64,000 nucleotides of DNA from Flavobacteriales bacterium 34_180_T64 (GTDB lineage: Bacteria; Bacteroidota; Bacteroidia; Flavobacteriales; Flavobacteriaceae). Shown one piece after another: positions 9,501 through 17,256 of the stretch. Where the stretch lies: positions 310,001 through 374,000 of the forward strand of contig MAAR01000017.1 of the NCBI GenBank assembly GCA_002162765.1, given 5' to 3'. Below the pieces are notes generated by a model, which was not told the origin of the DNA, did no database searches, and saw only the letters and a program-made list of their open reading frames with translations. The translations under genes were made by a program, and so were the position numbers. Positions within the stretch are counted from its first letter, which is position 1. Every line of letters starts with the position of its first letter.

Positions 9501-10602
9501 CATTATCATTCAATACATGTGCGCCTTTTTTATCTCTTGATATATTTTTGAAATAAGGCGCTTTAAAATCAATTAAATTAAGATAGTTAGCCGTACCCAC
9601 AAGCATTTGATTGGCAGATATTTTTAATAATGATTGCACTGTATTATTACTCAGTCCTATTATATCACTATCAGAGTATTCTATTTTGTTAAGTACTACT
9701 TTTTCCTTCCAATCAAACAGAAACAATCCACTACCTGTTCCAATCCAAACCGTAGAGTCACTTGCTTCTAAAAATGATACCACGTGTTTAGTTTGAAAAT
9801 TATCATTGCTGCCAAGTTGGATTGACTGTATCTCTTTACTTTGTAGATTGTATATAAAAAACCCTGTATCACTTCCTATTAATAAAGATTTATGCGTATG
9901 ATAAAACGCTTGTACATTACCTGAAACTGTAAAAAGTGGTTTCCTTTCTAATGGTTGCTTCTTATCTAAATCTATATTAAAGATTTGCCCCGAAAAACTA
10001 CCAATCCATAAATTGTTGTATTTGTCGACTAATAAACTACTCAATGCTTGATTGGCATAAAAGTTTTCTTGAGTTATTGATTCATCTTTTAATTTACGAA
10101 GTCTATGTAACCCTGAAGTCCTAGAAGACACCCAAATGAATCCATTATTATCTTTAGCCAATGCAGAGATGAATTCATTTTCATTTTGAGAATATTTTAG
10201 TATTACTCTGTGAAAGGCATCCATATTCTGATCATAATAATTCAGCCCATCTCCATTAGTTCCAACCCAAATATTTCCCGAATTATCTTCTAATAATCTA
10301 TTGATAAAATTTCCAGAAATAGAAGTTGAATCTGTTTCATTATGCTTAAAATGTTTAAACACTTTACCATCAAATCGATTGAGCCCATCTGCAGTTGCAA
10401 TCCAAATAAATCCTAGACGATCTCTTAAGAGGTCATTACTAGAAACTTGTGAAAGACCATCATCGAGCGTGTAGTATTTAATCCCTAAATAATTATTATG
10501 GGATGATTTTTGCGCATTTAAAAATTTCGCTTCTGAAAATTGCTGTGATCTTGCATTAAAGAATACCAGTAAAATCAATAAAATTGAAAGTTCTTTTTTC
10601 AT
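6505..10602 (-). CDS. Hybrid two-component sensor/response regulator with AraC output (HTCS)
   Basis: 1365 residues with a signal peptide (MKKELSILLILLVFFNARSQ). Two seven-bladed propellers of Reg_prop repeats follow (~35-730, e.g. NIWVGTNGDGL, LWLGTRNGLNLF), then a Y_Y_Y domain (~735-815) and one membrane helix (~825-845). The cytoplasmic part has HisKA (THEFRTPLTVILG), HATPase (LTNAIKFTP, GTGIGLALT), a receiver (VLIIEDNMDVAYYLK, phospho-acceptor in IIISDVMMPG, Lys in YLSKPF) and an AraC HTH (VSEVAYEAGFNNPSWFSRAF). HTCS proteins usually sense glycans and activate polysaccharide utilisation loci. No SusC/SusD pair lies nearby; the nearest same-strand gene downstream is the TSP3 lipoprotein. 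Confidence 0.95.
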   Translation of the reverse strand: MKKELSILLILLVFFNARSQQFSEAKFLNAQKSSHNNYLGIKYYTLDDGLSQVSSNDLLRDRLGFIWIATADGLNRFDGKVFKHFKHNETDSTSISGNFINRLLEDNSGNIWVGTNGDGLNYYDQNMDAFHRVILKYSQNENEFISALAKDNNGFIWVSSRTSGLHRLRKLKDESITQENFYANQALSSLLVDKYNNLWIGSFSGQIFNIDLDKKQPLERKPLFTVSGNVQAFYHTHKSLLIGSDTGFFIYNLQSKEIQSIQLGSNDNFQTKHVVSFLEASDSTVWIGTGSGLFLFDWKEKVVLNKIEYSDSDIIGLSNNTVQSLLKISANQMLVGTANYLNLIDFKAPYFKNISRDKKGAHVLNDNVIFSIFKDKNDLWVGTSDGGLNLIRNGKTFYFKVNQNDPTTISGSVVRAIVKDAKNKRLWLATTRGLSLIDLNSFDPLHPEFKVFRHDPNNSNSINMDFIKDIALDQNHNLWGATFGHGIFRLEILESNKVIINRYKNEINNPNTIRNDVTQCIRVDTKNNVWVGTQGGLTQLSFKTSNYENPEFTNYYKTSPNEKSLSHNTVYDILIDKEERLWLGTRNGLNLFLGDNEFESWTEQSQFPNALVYSVQDDLMGNLWLGTNDGLVKFEPKRNKFIHYSVKDNIQSREFDIHARFRDDDGNIYLGGIGGITYFQPEELDNIDKTERLYFSQLRIKDQIIKPDKRSYDLLESSISSSHNLVFNNNQFPFYLQFSSIDFRLYKNIEYAYRLLPPDTEWNLLKDPEIQFLNLPPGEYTLQVNGFSRGIEWEQPPLEMNLDILSPWWSTTLAYVIYFGLLAAISYWFYRFQLSKKLTLAESHRLKEVNQLKNSLYTNITHEFRTPLTVILGMAETLRESVKNKNLKNADRSLDLIHRNGESLLLLVNEMLDLAKSESGTLELELVQADVIPFVKYISESFNSLAEKHQINLTIYSEIESLNMDFDANKLTSIISNLLTNAIKFTPEFGKIIVHINQDVRKKKTYLFIKIKDTGIGISKSDLPNIFNRFYQSDTTSSRNHGGTGIGLALTKELIDLMKGSITVKSKLLKGSEFSLLIPVTRKANSTKLNDINTKPEASIVNSFPEKTEQFQDLNSDFPLVLIIEDNMDVAYYLKTCLLDSYDSIHAINGLVGIEMALERIPDIIISDVMMPGKDGFEVCATLKSDPRTDHIPIILLTARVTVEDRLTGLSHGADAYLSKPFNKKELFTRLEQLVSLRKKLIGRIQKEGYRLLLSKQDNNPKLQFLQKVVKLIHEDIGNSKFGANELAGKLHISESQIYRKIKALTGKSTAIFIRSIRLEYAKELLVKTDKTVSEVAYEAGFNNPSWFSRAFKEEFGSAPSALDK

Positions 10603-10773
10603 TCAATGAGTTCCTTAATCTAAGGTAAACAATTTAAAATGAATGCATTATTAATCCTAATGCTTCATTATTCGTTTACTACAATGCTCTAGTCATGTAG
10701 AACTCATATCATTCTTGAAGATGTATCTACATATTTCAAATTCACGTTATGTTACATCACTAACAAAAAAAAA

Positions 10774-10794
10774 GCGCAACAATAATTGTTGCGC
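10774..10794 (-). terminator. Terminator of the DUF2911 gene
   Basis: GCGCAACAAT-AATTGTTGCGC forms a near-perfect GC-capped hairpin. The minus strand follows it with nine T residues; the plus side reads CTTTTAAAA. It lies 25 bases beyond the minus-strand stop at 10819. Confidence 0.8.
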
Positions 10795-10818
10795 CTTTTA
10801 AAAATAATTAACACTAAT

Positions 10819-11667
10819 TTACATAGCGCCCCATTCTTTAAGGGACTCATTGTTCATTTTGATATAGTCAGCGTTACCAGCTTCTGTTGCTCCAGCTAAT
10901 GATGCTTTTGCTGCTTTTATAGCACCTTTCTTATCACCAGCTTTAGCATGGATTAAAGATTGTTGTCTCATATACCAAAAACGTGGCTTGTCTTTAGTCA
11001 TTTCAACAGCTGCATCAATCCAAGTCATAGCTTGCTTAATATCCTTTCCCTCTTGTAAATAATACACAGCAGAAGAAAAATAATCGTTTGCACTAGGACC
11101 AGCCATAGTTTTTTCAATACTCGCTGAAACAGCCACGTCAGTAGGTACTTCAAACGTAACTCCTACATATACATTTTCCCAAAGCATTCCAATAGTTGCA
11201 GAATTATTTGTTAAATCATCGAATCCCATTGTAAAACTTTGAATAGCCATTGGCAATGGATAAATTTCTGCACTTACTTTAGCGGCTACTTTAGATTCGT
11301 CCCATTCTCTTGGTGTTCCCCAATTACTTGCATCTGAATAAAATACAACATCCCAAGATTTTTCATTTGGTGTTGCATAGATTGCATAAGAACCTGCTTT
11401 TAAAGTTTGTCCTTTTACCGTAACATCATCACTAAAAGTGATTTTAGTGTTCGCATTTGCTCCTAAGCGCCACATTTTACCATAAGGCACTAAATCTCCA
11501 AAAATAGTACGTCCTCTCATGTTTGGTCGAGAATATTCAAGAGTGACATCTGTTAATCCTACTTTTTGCTCAATTTTAGTAAACGGACTAGGTTGTGGTG
11601 TCTCTACTTGTGCATTTACATTTAAAGAAATAGCAAATACAAAAGCAATTAAAAGTAATTTTTTCAT
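10819..11667 (-). CDS. Secreted DUF2911 domain protein
   Basis: 282 residues with a cleavable signal peptide (MKKLLLIAFVFAISLNVNAQ). DUF2911 occupies ~25-175: VTLEYSRPNMRGRTIFGDLV, MWRLGANANTKI, LKAGSYAIYATP and WDVVFYSD are typical family segments. The C-terminal ~90 residues are helical and TPR-like (YYLQEGKDIKQAMTWIDAAV, KAGDKKGAIKAAKASL). The function of the family is unknown. It is a single gene flanked by its own terminator. Confidence 0.9.
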   Translation of the reverse strand: MKKLLLIAFVFAISLNVNAQVETPQPSPFTKIEQKVGLTDVTLEYSRPNMRGRTIFGDLVPYGKMWRLGANANTKITFSDDVTVKGQTLKAGSYAIYATPNEKSWDVVFYSDASNWGTPREWDESKVAAKVSAEIYPLPMAIQSFTMGFDDLTNNSATIGMLWENVYVGVTFEVPTDVAVSASIEKTMAGPSANDYFSSAVYYLQEGKDIKQAMTWIDAAVEMTKDKPRFWYMRQQSLIHAKAGDKKGAIKAAKASLAGATEAGNADYIKMNNESLKEWGAM

Positions 11668-11923
11668 CTTTTTATTTAGTTTTAATGATTAGTTTTTAAG
11701 AACCATAAATTTACGAATAAGTCTTTGTCTACATTGTTAACAAAACCATAAATTAGAAACGCATCTTTTTTCTTCTCTTCGTTTAATGGAGTATTTACAT
11801 CTCTAATTCGCCTTCAACAAATTGCATAAATCTCGTGTTAACTATTTGAGTATTTCAGTCTGATTTATAGGCGTTTATTAAAAAACTGCTATATTTATAC
11901 CTTAATTGCAACTTAACCAAACT

Positions 11924-13666
11924 ATGATGAAAAAATTACTTTTTAAGGCTTTACTGTGCTTACCTGTAATAGGGATTTCACAAACTACTTTTACAAATTC
12001 CAATACCTTACTAGTCAATTCCAGTTTAACAAGTGGCTGTGCCATAGGCGTTTCAGACATGAATGGTGATGGATTAGATGATATTATAAGATTAGACGAT
12101 GCTAGAAATCTTCAGGTGGAATATCAAACTGCAGGTGGCGGAAATTTCACAAGATTAAATTATGGAAGTATTCCTGGAAGTGGTAGTGAATGGGGAATGG
12201 CCATAGCTGATGTCGATAAAAATGGCTTTAATGATATTTTTGTAGGTGGCGCTTATAATGGTTTAAAGTTACTAATGGCAAACGGTACCGGAACTAACTA
12301 CTCAGTAACAACTTTAGGTGGTCCAAGTATTTTTCTTCAAAACACAAACTTTGCAGATATCGATAATAACGGAACTATAGATATTTTCGCCTGTCATGAC
12401 GATGGTGTAAGTTCTGCTTATAGTAATGATGGTAATGGAAATATGACTCAAAATAATGGTCTTATTAACGCAGTTTCTACAGTTTCATCTGATAATTCAG
12501 GGAATTACGGAACGATTTGGGCCGATTATGATAATGATGGGGATCAGGATTTATATATATCAAAATGTCGCTTAGGTGTAAACGATGCTAATGACGGAAG
12601 ACGTATTAACTTATTATTTCAAAATGACGGAAATGGAAATTACACCGATGTTGGTGTTGCTGCTGGCTTAGTACCTTATGCCCAATCTTGGTCAGCTAAT
12701 TTTGAAGATATCGACAATGATGGAGATTTAGATTGTTTCGTTATAAATCACGATTCCTTATGTATCCTTTATCAGAATAATGGTAATGGTACGTTTACAG
12801 ATATTACGGTTACTTCTGGAATGACTACGGCTTTAACCAATTTAGGAAGCGGTGGTATTCAGGTTATGATGGAAGATTTTGACAACGATGGTTATATCGA
12901 TTTATTTCTTACGGCAAGAAGCAATACACATTATATGTTTAAAAATAATGGAGATAAGACGTTCACAGAAATGGCATCTCCATTTACACTACCTTCAGGT
13001 CCATCTAGAATTCAAAGTGCGGCCGTAGGTGATTTAAATAATGATGGATTTATTGATGTAATGGCAGGTTTTGCAACAGGTTATAACAACTATTCAAGCA
13101 ATCCAGATGTATTATACTTAAATGATGGAAATGCAAATAACTGGAGTGAGATAAGACTTCAAGGCGGACCAAGTAACATCAATGGTATTGGAGCAAGAGT
13201 TGAACTTCATGGCGCTTGGGGCGTTCAAATTAGAGAAGTACGTTCGGGTGAAAGCTACGGAACAATGAATTCTTTAATGACACATTTTGGAATAGGCACA
13301 AACACGGCTATTACGAAGCTAGTTGTTAAATGGCCTTCAGGCACTATTGACGAGGTCAACAATCCAAATATCAATGAATCTATTTTAATAATTGAAGGAG
13401 CTACCCTATCAACTAATGAATCACAAGCATCTATTTTTAAGGTCTTCCCTAACCCAACTAAAAATATAATTTCTATTGAAGGGCTGCAACAATTAAATGA
13501 TGTGACTGTTGCTATTTATGATATTACAGGAAAAATTGTGATGCGTAACACTTCATTATCAGAAACAAAAAATTCGATTGATTTATCAAACTTTAAGAGT
13601 GGTGTTTATTTTGTAAACTTAACTACAAATGAAACCATCTATGTTCACAAGGTAATCAAGGAATAA
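11924..13666 (+). CDS. Secreted FG-GAP/VCBS repeat protein with ASPIC/UnbV and T9SS sorting domain
   Basis: About 580 residues from the ATG at 11924, which begins a clear signal peptide (MMKKLLFKALLCLPVIGISQ). A TTG six codons upstream would only add non-signal residues. Repeats with Ca2+-binding DxDxDG-type loops (MNGDGLDD, DNDGDQD, DNDGDLD, DNDGYIDLF, NNDGFID) fill ~40-405 and suggest an integrin-type propeller. An ASPIC/UnbV domain follows (GIGARVELHGAWGVQIREV, VKWPSGTIDEV). The last ~75 residues are a type A T9SS sorting domain (FPNPTKN...GVYFVNL...KVIKE). It is exported by the type IX system and cleaved at or released from the cell surface. The binding target is unknown. Confidence 0.9.
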   Translation: MMKKLLFKALLCLPVIGISQTTFTNSNTLLVNSSLTSGCAIGVSDMNGDGLDDIIRLDDARNLQVEYQTAGGGNFTRLNYGSIPGSGSEWGMAIADVDKNGFNDIFVGGAYNGLKLLMANGTGTNYSVTTLGGPSIFLQNTNFADIDNNGTIDIFACHDDGVSSAYSNDGNGNMTQNNGLINAVSTVSSDNSGNYGTIWADYDNDGDQDLYISKCRLGVNDANDGRRINLLFQNDGNGNYTDVGVAAGLVPYAQSWSANFEDIDNDGDLDCFVINHDSLCILYQNNGNGTFTDITVTSGMTTALTNLGSGGIQVMMEDFDNDGYIDLFLTARSNTHYMFKNNGDKTFTEMASPFTLPSGPSRIQSAAVGDLNNDGFIDVMAGFATGYNNYSSNPDVLYLNDGNANNWSEIRLQGGPSNINGIGARVELHGAWGVQIREVRSGESYGTMNSLMTHFGIGTNTAITKLVVKWPSGTIDEVNNPNINESILIIEGATLSTNESQASIFKVFPNPTKNIISIEGLQQLNDVTVAIYDITGKIVMRNTSLSETKNSIDLSNFKSGVYFVNLTTNETIYVHKVIKE

Positions 13667-13688
13667 TACTTACAATTGGTATAAAAAA

Positions 13689-13718
13689 AAGCTTCGATAA
13701 ATATCGAAGCTTTTTTAA
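13689..13718 (+). terminator. Terminator after the FG-GAP/ASPIC gene
   Basis: AAGCTTCGATA pairs with TATCGAAGCTT (13689-13712), followed by a T run on the plus strand and preceded by eight A residues, so it can also work in reverse. Confidence 0.8.
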
Positions 13719-13807
13719 TATAGGATCGCTTAAAATATCCTAACATATTTTTAAGAAAATTACAGACATAATTCTTTAACTTATGGAACACCATAAAACC
13801 AATAAAA

Positions 13808-14170
13808 ATGAACACGCAACAAGTAGCTAACAGACTCGTTCACTTATGTCGAGAAGGCAAACATATGGACGCTCTAGAAGAGCTTTACGGACCTAACATC
13901 ATAAGTAAAGAGATGCACTGGATGCCTGAAGAAGTAGAAACAAAAGGAATTGAAGCTGTTAGAAAAAAAAGTGTTGACTGGTTAAATAATGTCCAAGAGT
14001 TTCACAGTGGCGAAGTCTCCGATCCCATCATTGCCGGTAATCATTTTACAATTAAAATGGATTTTGATATAACCTTTAAGGATCGTGGTAGAACACAAAT
14101 GGAAGAAATTTGTGTTTATGAAGTAAATGATGGTAAAATTGTAGATGAACAGTTTTTCTATTCAGAATGA
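13808..14170 (+). CDS. SnoaL-like/NTF2-fold protein
   Basis: 120 residues in an NTF2-like arrangement: N-terminal helix (VANRLVHLCREGKHMDALEE), LYGPNIISKE, then a helix with KGIEAVRKKSVDWL and four beta strands ending in EEICVYEVNDGKIVDEQFFY. Family members act as small-molecule isomerases or stress-related binding proteins. Nothing here defines the substrate. It is monocistronic and ends at a shared terminator with murA. Confidence 0.75.
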   Translation: MNTQQVANRLVHLCREGKHMDALEELYGPNIISKEMHWMPEEVETKGIEAVRKKSVDWLNNVQEFHSGEVSDPIIAGNHFTIKMDFDITFKDRGRTQMEEICVYEVNDGKIVDEQFFYSE

Positions 14171-14184
14171 AATAAACACATTAA

Positions 14185-14219
14185 AAAAAAAGCTTCGAAA
14201 ATTTCGAAGCTTTTTTTTT
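14185..14219. terminator. Bidirectional terminator between the SnoaL-like gene and murA
   Basis: AAAGCTTCGAAA / TTTCGAAGCTTT with A9 on the left and T9 on the right serves both convergent genes. The T run touches the murA stop codon at 14218. Confidence 0.8.
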
Positions 14220-15528
14220 AATCTATACGTTTAATTTTCGCGCCTATGGCTCGTAAACGTGTATCAATATTTTCGTAACCTCTATCGATCTGCTCAATAT
14301 TATGAATTGTCGAAGTTCCTTTGGCTGATAAAGCAGCAATCAAAAGTGAAACTCCTGCTCTAATATCTGGAGACGTCATTGTTGTTGCTTTTAAAGACGA
14401 TTTAAAATCATGACCAATTACAGTCGCTCTATGCGGATCGCATAAAATAATTTTCGCTCCCATATCAATCAACTTATCTACAAAAAACAAGCGACTTTCG
14501 AACATCTTTTGATGTACTAACGCACTACCTCTTGCTTGCGTTAAAATAACCAAAACTATACTTAGAAGATCTGGTGTAAACCCAGGCCAAGGTGCATCAG
14601 ATATTGTTAATATTGATCCATCAATATAGCTTTGAATTTCATATCCATCTTTGTGAGCGGGAATGTGAATATCATCTCCTTGTCGTTCGACAGTAATTCC
14701 TATTTTTCTAAACACATTAGGAATCTGACCTAAATCATCCCAACTTACATTCGTAATAGTTAAGTCACTTTTAGTCATCGCTGCCAAACCAATCCAACTG
14801 CCTATTTCAATCATATCAGGCAACATTCTATGATCCGTACCTCCTAAAGTATCTACACCATCAATAATCAGCATATTAGAACCAATACCACTAATTTTTG
14901 CGCCCATTCTATTGAGCATTTTACACAATTGCTGTAAATAGGGTTCGCAAGCAGCATTATAAATTGTAGTTCTACCTTCTGCTAAAACAGCAGCCATTAC
15001 AATATTCGCAGTTCCTGTAACCGAAGCTTCATCAAGGAGCATATACGTCCCTTTCAATTTTTCGGCTTCTACACCATAAAAATGATCTTCACGGTTATAC
15101 CTGAATTTTGCACCAAGATTTATAAACCCTTCAAAATGCGTATCTAATCTACGACGTCCAATTTTATCACCTCCTGGTTTTGGAATATATCCTTTCCCGA
15201 AACGCGCTAATAAGGGTCCAACAATCATAATTGATCCTCTTAAACCTTTCCCGTCTTCTTTAAATTCGGCCGATTCTAAATAGTTGAGATTAACATCATC
15301 TGCTTTAAAGGTATATGAACCCGATCCAATCTTATTAATCTTAACACCAAGTTTTCCAAGTAATGCAATAAGTTTATTGACATCTACAATATCAGGAATG
15401 TTATTAATAGTAACGCGTTCTGGAGTTAATAGAACCGCGCATAAAATTTGTAAGGCCTCATTTTTTGCTCCTTGAGGTTGAATTTGTCCCTTAAGTTGGT
15501 GACCGCCTTCTATAATAAATGTAGCCAT
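14218..15528 (-). CDS. murA: UDP-N-acetylglucosamine 1-carboxyvinyltransferase, Cys-to-Asp active site
   Basis: 436 residues, the family's usual length. It transfers enolpyruvate from PEP to UDP-GlcNAc, the first committed step of peptidoglycan synthesis in the cytoplasm. Typical segments are GGHQLKGQIQPQGAKNEAL at the N-terminus (Lys22, Asn23), RGSIMIVGPLLARFGKG (~97-113), IYNAACEPYLQQL and the C-terminal half repeat with SPDIRAGVSLLIAAL. The active-site loop reads PKPGGDKIGRR, so Asp121 replaces the catalytic Cys of E. coli MurA (Cys115). This change is known to give natural fosfomycin insensitivity. The gene lies six bases after the DUF4290 gene and is probably co-transcribed with it. Confidence 0.96.
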   Translation of the reverse strand: MATFIIEGGHQLKGQIQPQGAKNEALQILCAVLLTPERVTINNIPDIVDVNKLIALLGKLGVKINKIGSGSYTFKADDVNLNYLESAEFKEDGKGLRGSIMIVGPLLARFGKGYIPKPGGDKIGRRRLDTHFEGFINLGAKFRYNREDHFYGVEAEKLKGTYMLLDEASVTGTANIVMAAVLAEGRTTIYNAACEPYLQQLCKMLNRMGAKISGIGSNMLIIDGVDTLGGTDHRMLPDMIEIGSWIGLAAMTKSDLTITNVSWDDLGQIPNVFRKIGITVERQGDDIHIPAHKDGYEIQSYIDGSILTISDAPWPGFTPDLLSIVLVILTQARGSALVHQKMFESRLFFVDKLIDMGAKIILCDPHRATVIGHDFKSSLKATTMTSPDIRAGVSLLIAALSAKGTSTIHNIEQIDRGYENIDTRLRAIGAKIKRID

Positions 15529-15534
15529 AAAGTA

Positions 15535-16185
15535 TTAGTAGCGTTTTCTATTCCTGTTCGAACTATTGCTTTTCTTATGAGTCTTTTTTGAAGTATTAGA
15601 ACTATACTTTTTCTTAGAACGCATTAAACTTGTAGAATCAGATAAGTCTTCACCACTGTTTTTAAGGTTTATTTTACCATCTGAAAGTTCAAATAAATGA
15701 TGGAATATAACGTCATCTTCAACAGTGTCTTTGTTCCAATTCAAAAAACACTTTTTCATGTGATTTGCAATCGTATATACCAAAGCTTCTTTTAGCTCAC
15801 CCTCTTCCCAAGTATCGGCAACGTCAATCATGGTCTTAATATTGTTTCCATAGAAACGATATTTAGGGAAATTTTGTGGGTATTTTAATGGCTCTGGACT
15901 CGCAGATAATTCTTCTCGAAGTGGCTTATCATAAGGCGAATCGACATCCAATTCAAAATCTGCCATAATAAACAACTGATCCCAAAGCTTGTGTTGAAAA
16001 TCTGGAACATCACGCAGATGTGGTTGTAAATTTCCCATCACAGATATGATGGCTTTAGAGACTTTATTGCGTTCTTCTTTGGTCTCTCTTGATTTTGCGT
16101 AATTAATCATTTTCTGCATATGTCTTCCATACTCAGGAATGATTAAATGCTCGCGTTCTGTGTTGTATTCTAAATCGTCTATCAA
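15535..16185 (-). CDS. DUF4290 family protein
   Basis: 216 residues. The conserved part, EYNTEREHLIIPEYGRHMQK through WDQLFIMADFELDVDSPYD, is the DUF4290 signature of Bacteroidota. The last ~35 residues are basic and Ser/Asn/Lys-rich (KKKYSSNTSKKTHKKSNSSN), as in other members. The function is unknown. It lies directly upstream of murA on the same strand, an arrangement that suggests a cell-wall or growth-linked role. Confidence 0.85.
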   Translation of the reverse strand: MIDDLEYNTEREHLIIPEYGRHMQKMINYAKSRETKEERNKVSKAIISVMGNLQPHLRDVPDFQHKLWDQLFIMADFELDVDSPYDKPLREELSASPEPLKYPQNFPKYRFYGNNIKTMIDVADTWEEGELKEALVYTIANHMKKCFLNWNKDTVEDDVIFHHLFELSDGKINLKNSGEDLSDSTSLMRSKKKYSSNTSKKTHKKSNSSNRNRKRY

Positions 16186-16275
16186 AATATAAAAATGTGT
16201 AGTATTAATCTATTATGCAAGTAGTTTGTTTGCAAGTGTGCAAAATACAAAAAAATATAGGAATATGCCTTTAAT

Positions 16276-16569
16276 TTATAACGAAATTACATCGTCAACA
16301 TTTTCCGCTACGTCTTTGTATTTAGAAATAACTGCATCAGGATCTTTCATTAAAACATGGATAGAAACACTCGTGTACTTCCCGTTTTTTGAAGCATTAG
16401 TTTTGATAACAGCTCCCATATTATCAAATAAGTTTTCAACTTTTGAAATACCATCGGTATTTGTTTTTACAATAAACTTATACAAATATTCTGAAGGCCA
16501 GCTTGCCGTTTCATAGAGTTGTGCTCTTAAATTTTTATAGAATTCTTCGGGGTTTTGTTCTGTACTCAT
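16276..16569 (-). CDS. DUF493 family protein
   Basis: 97 residues matching the small ferredoxin-like DUF493/YbeD fold: WPSEYLYKFIVKTNTDGISK, then SKNGKYTSVSIHVLMKDPDAV and IISKYKDVAENVDDVISL-type helix at the end. YbeD in E. coli is thought to resemble allosteric regulatory domains, but the function is not settled. It stands alone, 90 bases upstream (on the minus strand) of the DUF4290 start. Confidence 0.85.
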   Translation of the reverse strand: MSTEQNPEEFYKNLRAQLYETASWPSEYLYKFIVKTNTDGISKVENLFDNMGAVIKTNASKNGKYTSVSIHVLMKDPDAVISKYKDVAENVDDVISL

Positions 16570-16694
16570 AGTCCTATTTATTCAATTACAAAGATACATT
16601 TTAGTTTGCATTTATTAGATAACTATTATAATTTCACGATGTAATTGCTATTCATTATTTTAATTACGATTTTTACAGCTAAAATAATGCCAAA

Positions 16695-17255
16695 TTGAAT
16701 ACGCGAAAAATTGTTATTACTGGTGGTCCTGGAACTGGAAAAACATCAATTATTAATGCTTTGAAAACCAAAGAGTTTCATTGTTTTGATGAAGTTATTC
16801 GATTAATGACTCTAGAAGCCAAACAGAAAGGCAATTCTTTAACTCATGTTTCTAATCCGATAGCGTTTGTAAATGACCCAATGCAATTTAACATCAATTT
16901 GTTGAATGCAAGAATTGAACAGTTTTTGCAATCTAATGTCTTAGATAAGCACATTAGCTTTTTTGATCGAGGAATTCCAGATGTATTGGCTTATATGGCT
17001 TTTTTCAATCAAGCGTATGACACTACTTTTAAAAATGCCTGTGAAACTCATGTTTATGATTCGGTGTTTTTGTTACCACCATGGGAAGCCATTTATAAAT
17101 CAGACAACGAGCGGTTTGAAACTTTTGAAGAAGCGGTACAAATTCATGATTATTTGAAACAAACTTATATAGATTTTAATTATAAAATTGTTGAGGTTCC
17201 TTTTGGAACTGTAGAAGAGCGCAGCAATTTTATTTTAAATCGTATTGCTACTTAA
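16695..17255 (+). CDS. P-loop ATPase/kinase-like protein (AAA_28 type)
   Basis: 186 residues with a Walker A motif at the extreme N-terminus (VITGGPGTGKTSII, residues ~7-20) and a DRGIPDVLAYMAF segment near 92-104, as in nucleoside/metabolite kinase-like AAA_28 proteins. The only in-frame start is TTG at 16695, because the nearby ATG at 16687 is out of frame. The C-terminus (DYLKQTYIDFNYKIVEVPFG) fits the family. The stop is one base before the recQ ATG. The substrate is unknown. Confidence 0.8.
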   Translation: MNTRKIVITGGPGTGKTSIINALKTKEFHCFDEVIRLMTLEAKQKGNSLTHVSNPIAFVNDPMQFNINLLNARIEQFLQSNVLDKHISFFDRGIPDVLAYMAFFNQAYDTTFKNACETHVYDSVFLLPPWEAIYKSDNERFETFEEAVQIHDYLKQTYIDFNYKIVEVPFGTVEERSNFILNRIAT

Positions 17256-17256
17256 A

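Noticed and set aside
6505..10602. A polysaccharide utilisation locus around the HTCS gene
   Set aside because: No SusC/SusD pair, glycosidase or sulfatase lies next to it.
17245..17256. TTG at 17245 as the recQ start
   Set aside because: It lies inside the preceding gene and the ATG at 17257 gives the normal N-terminus.
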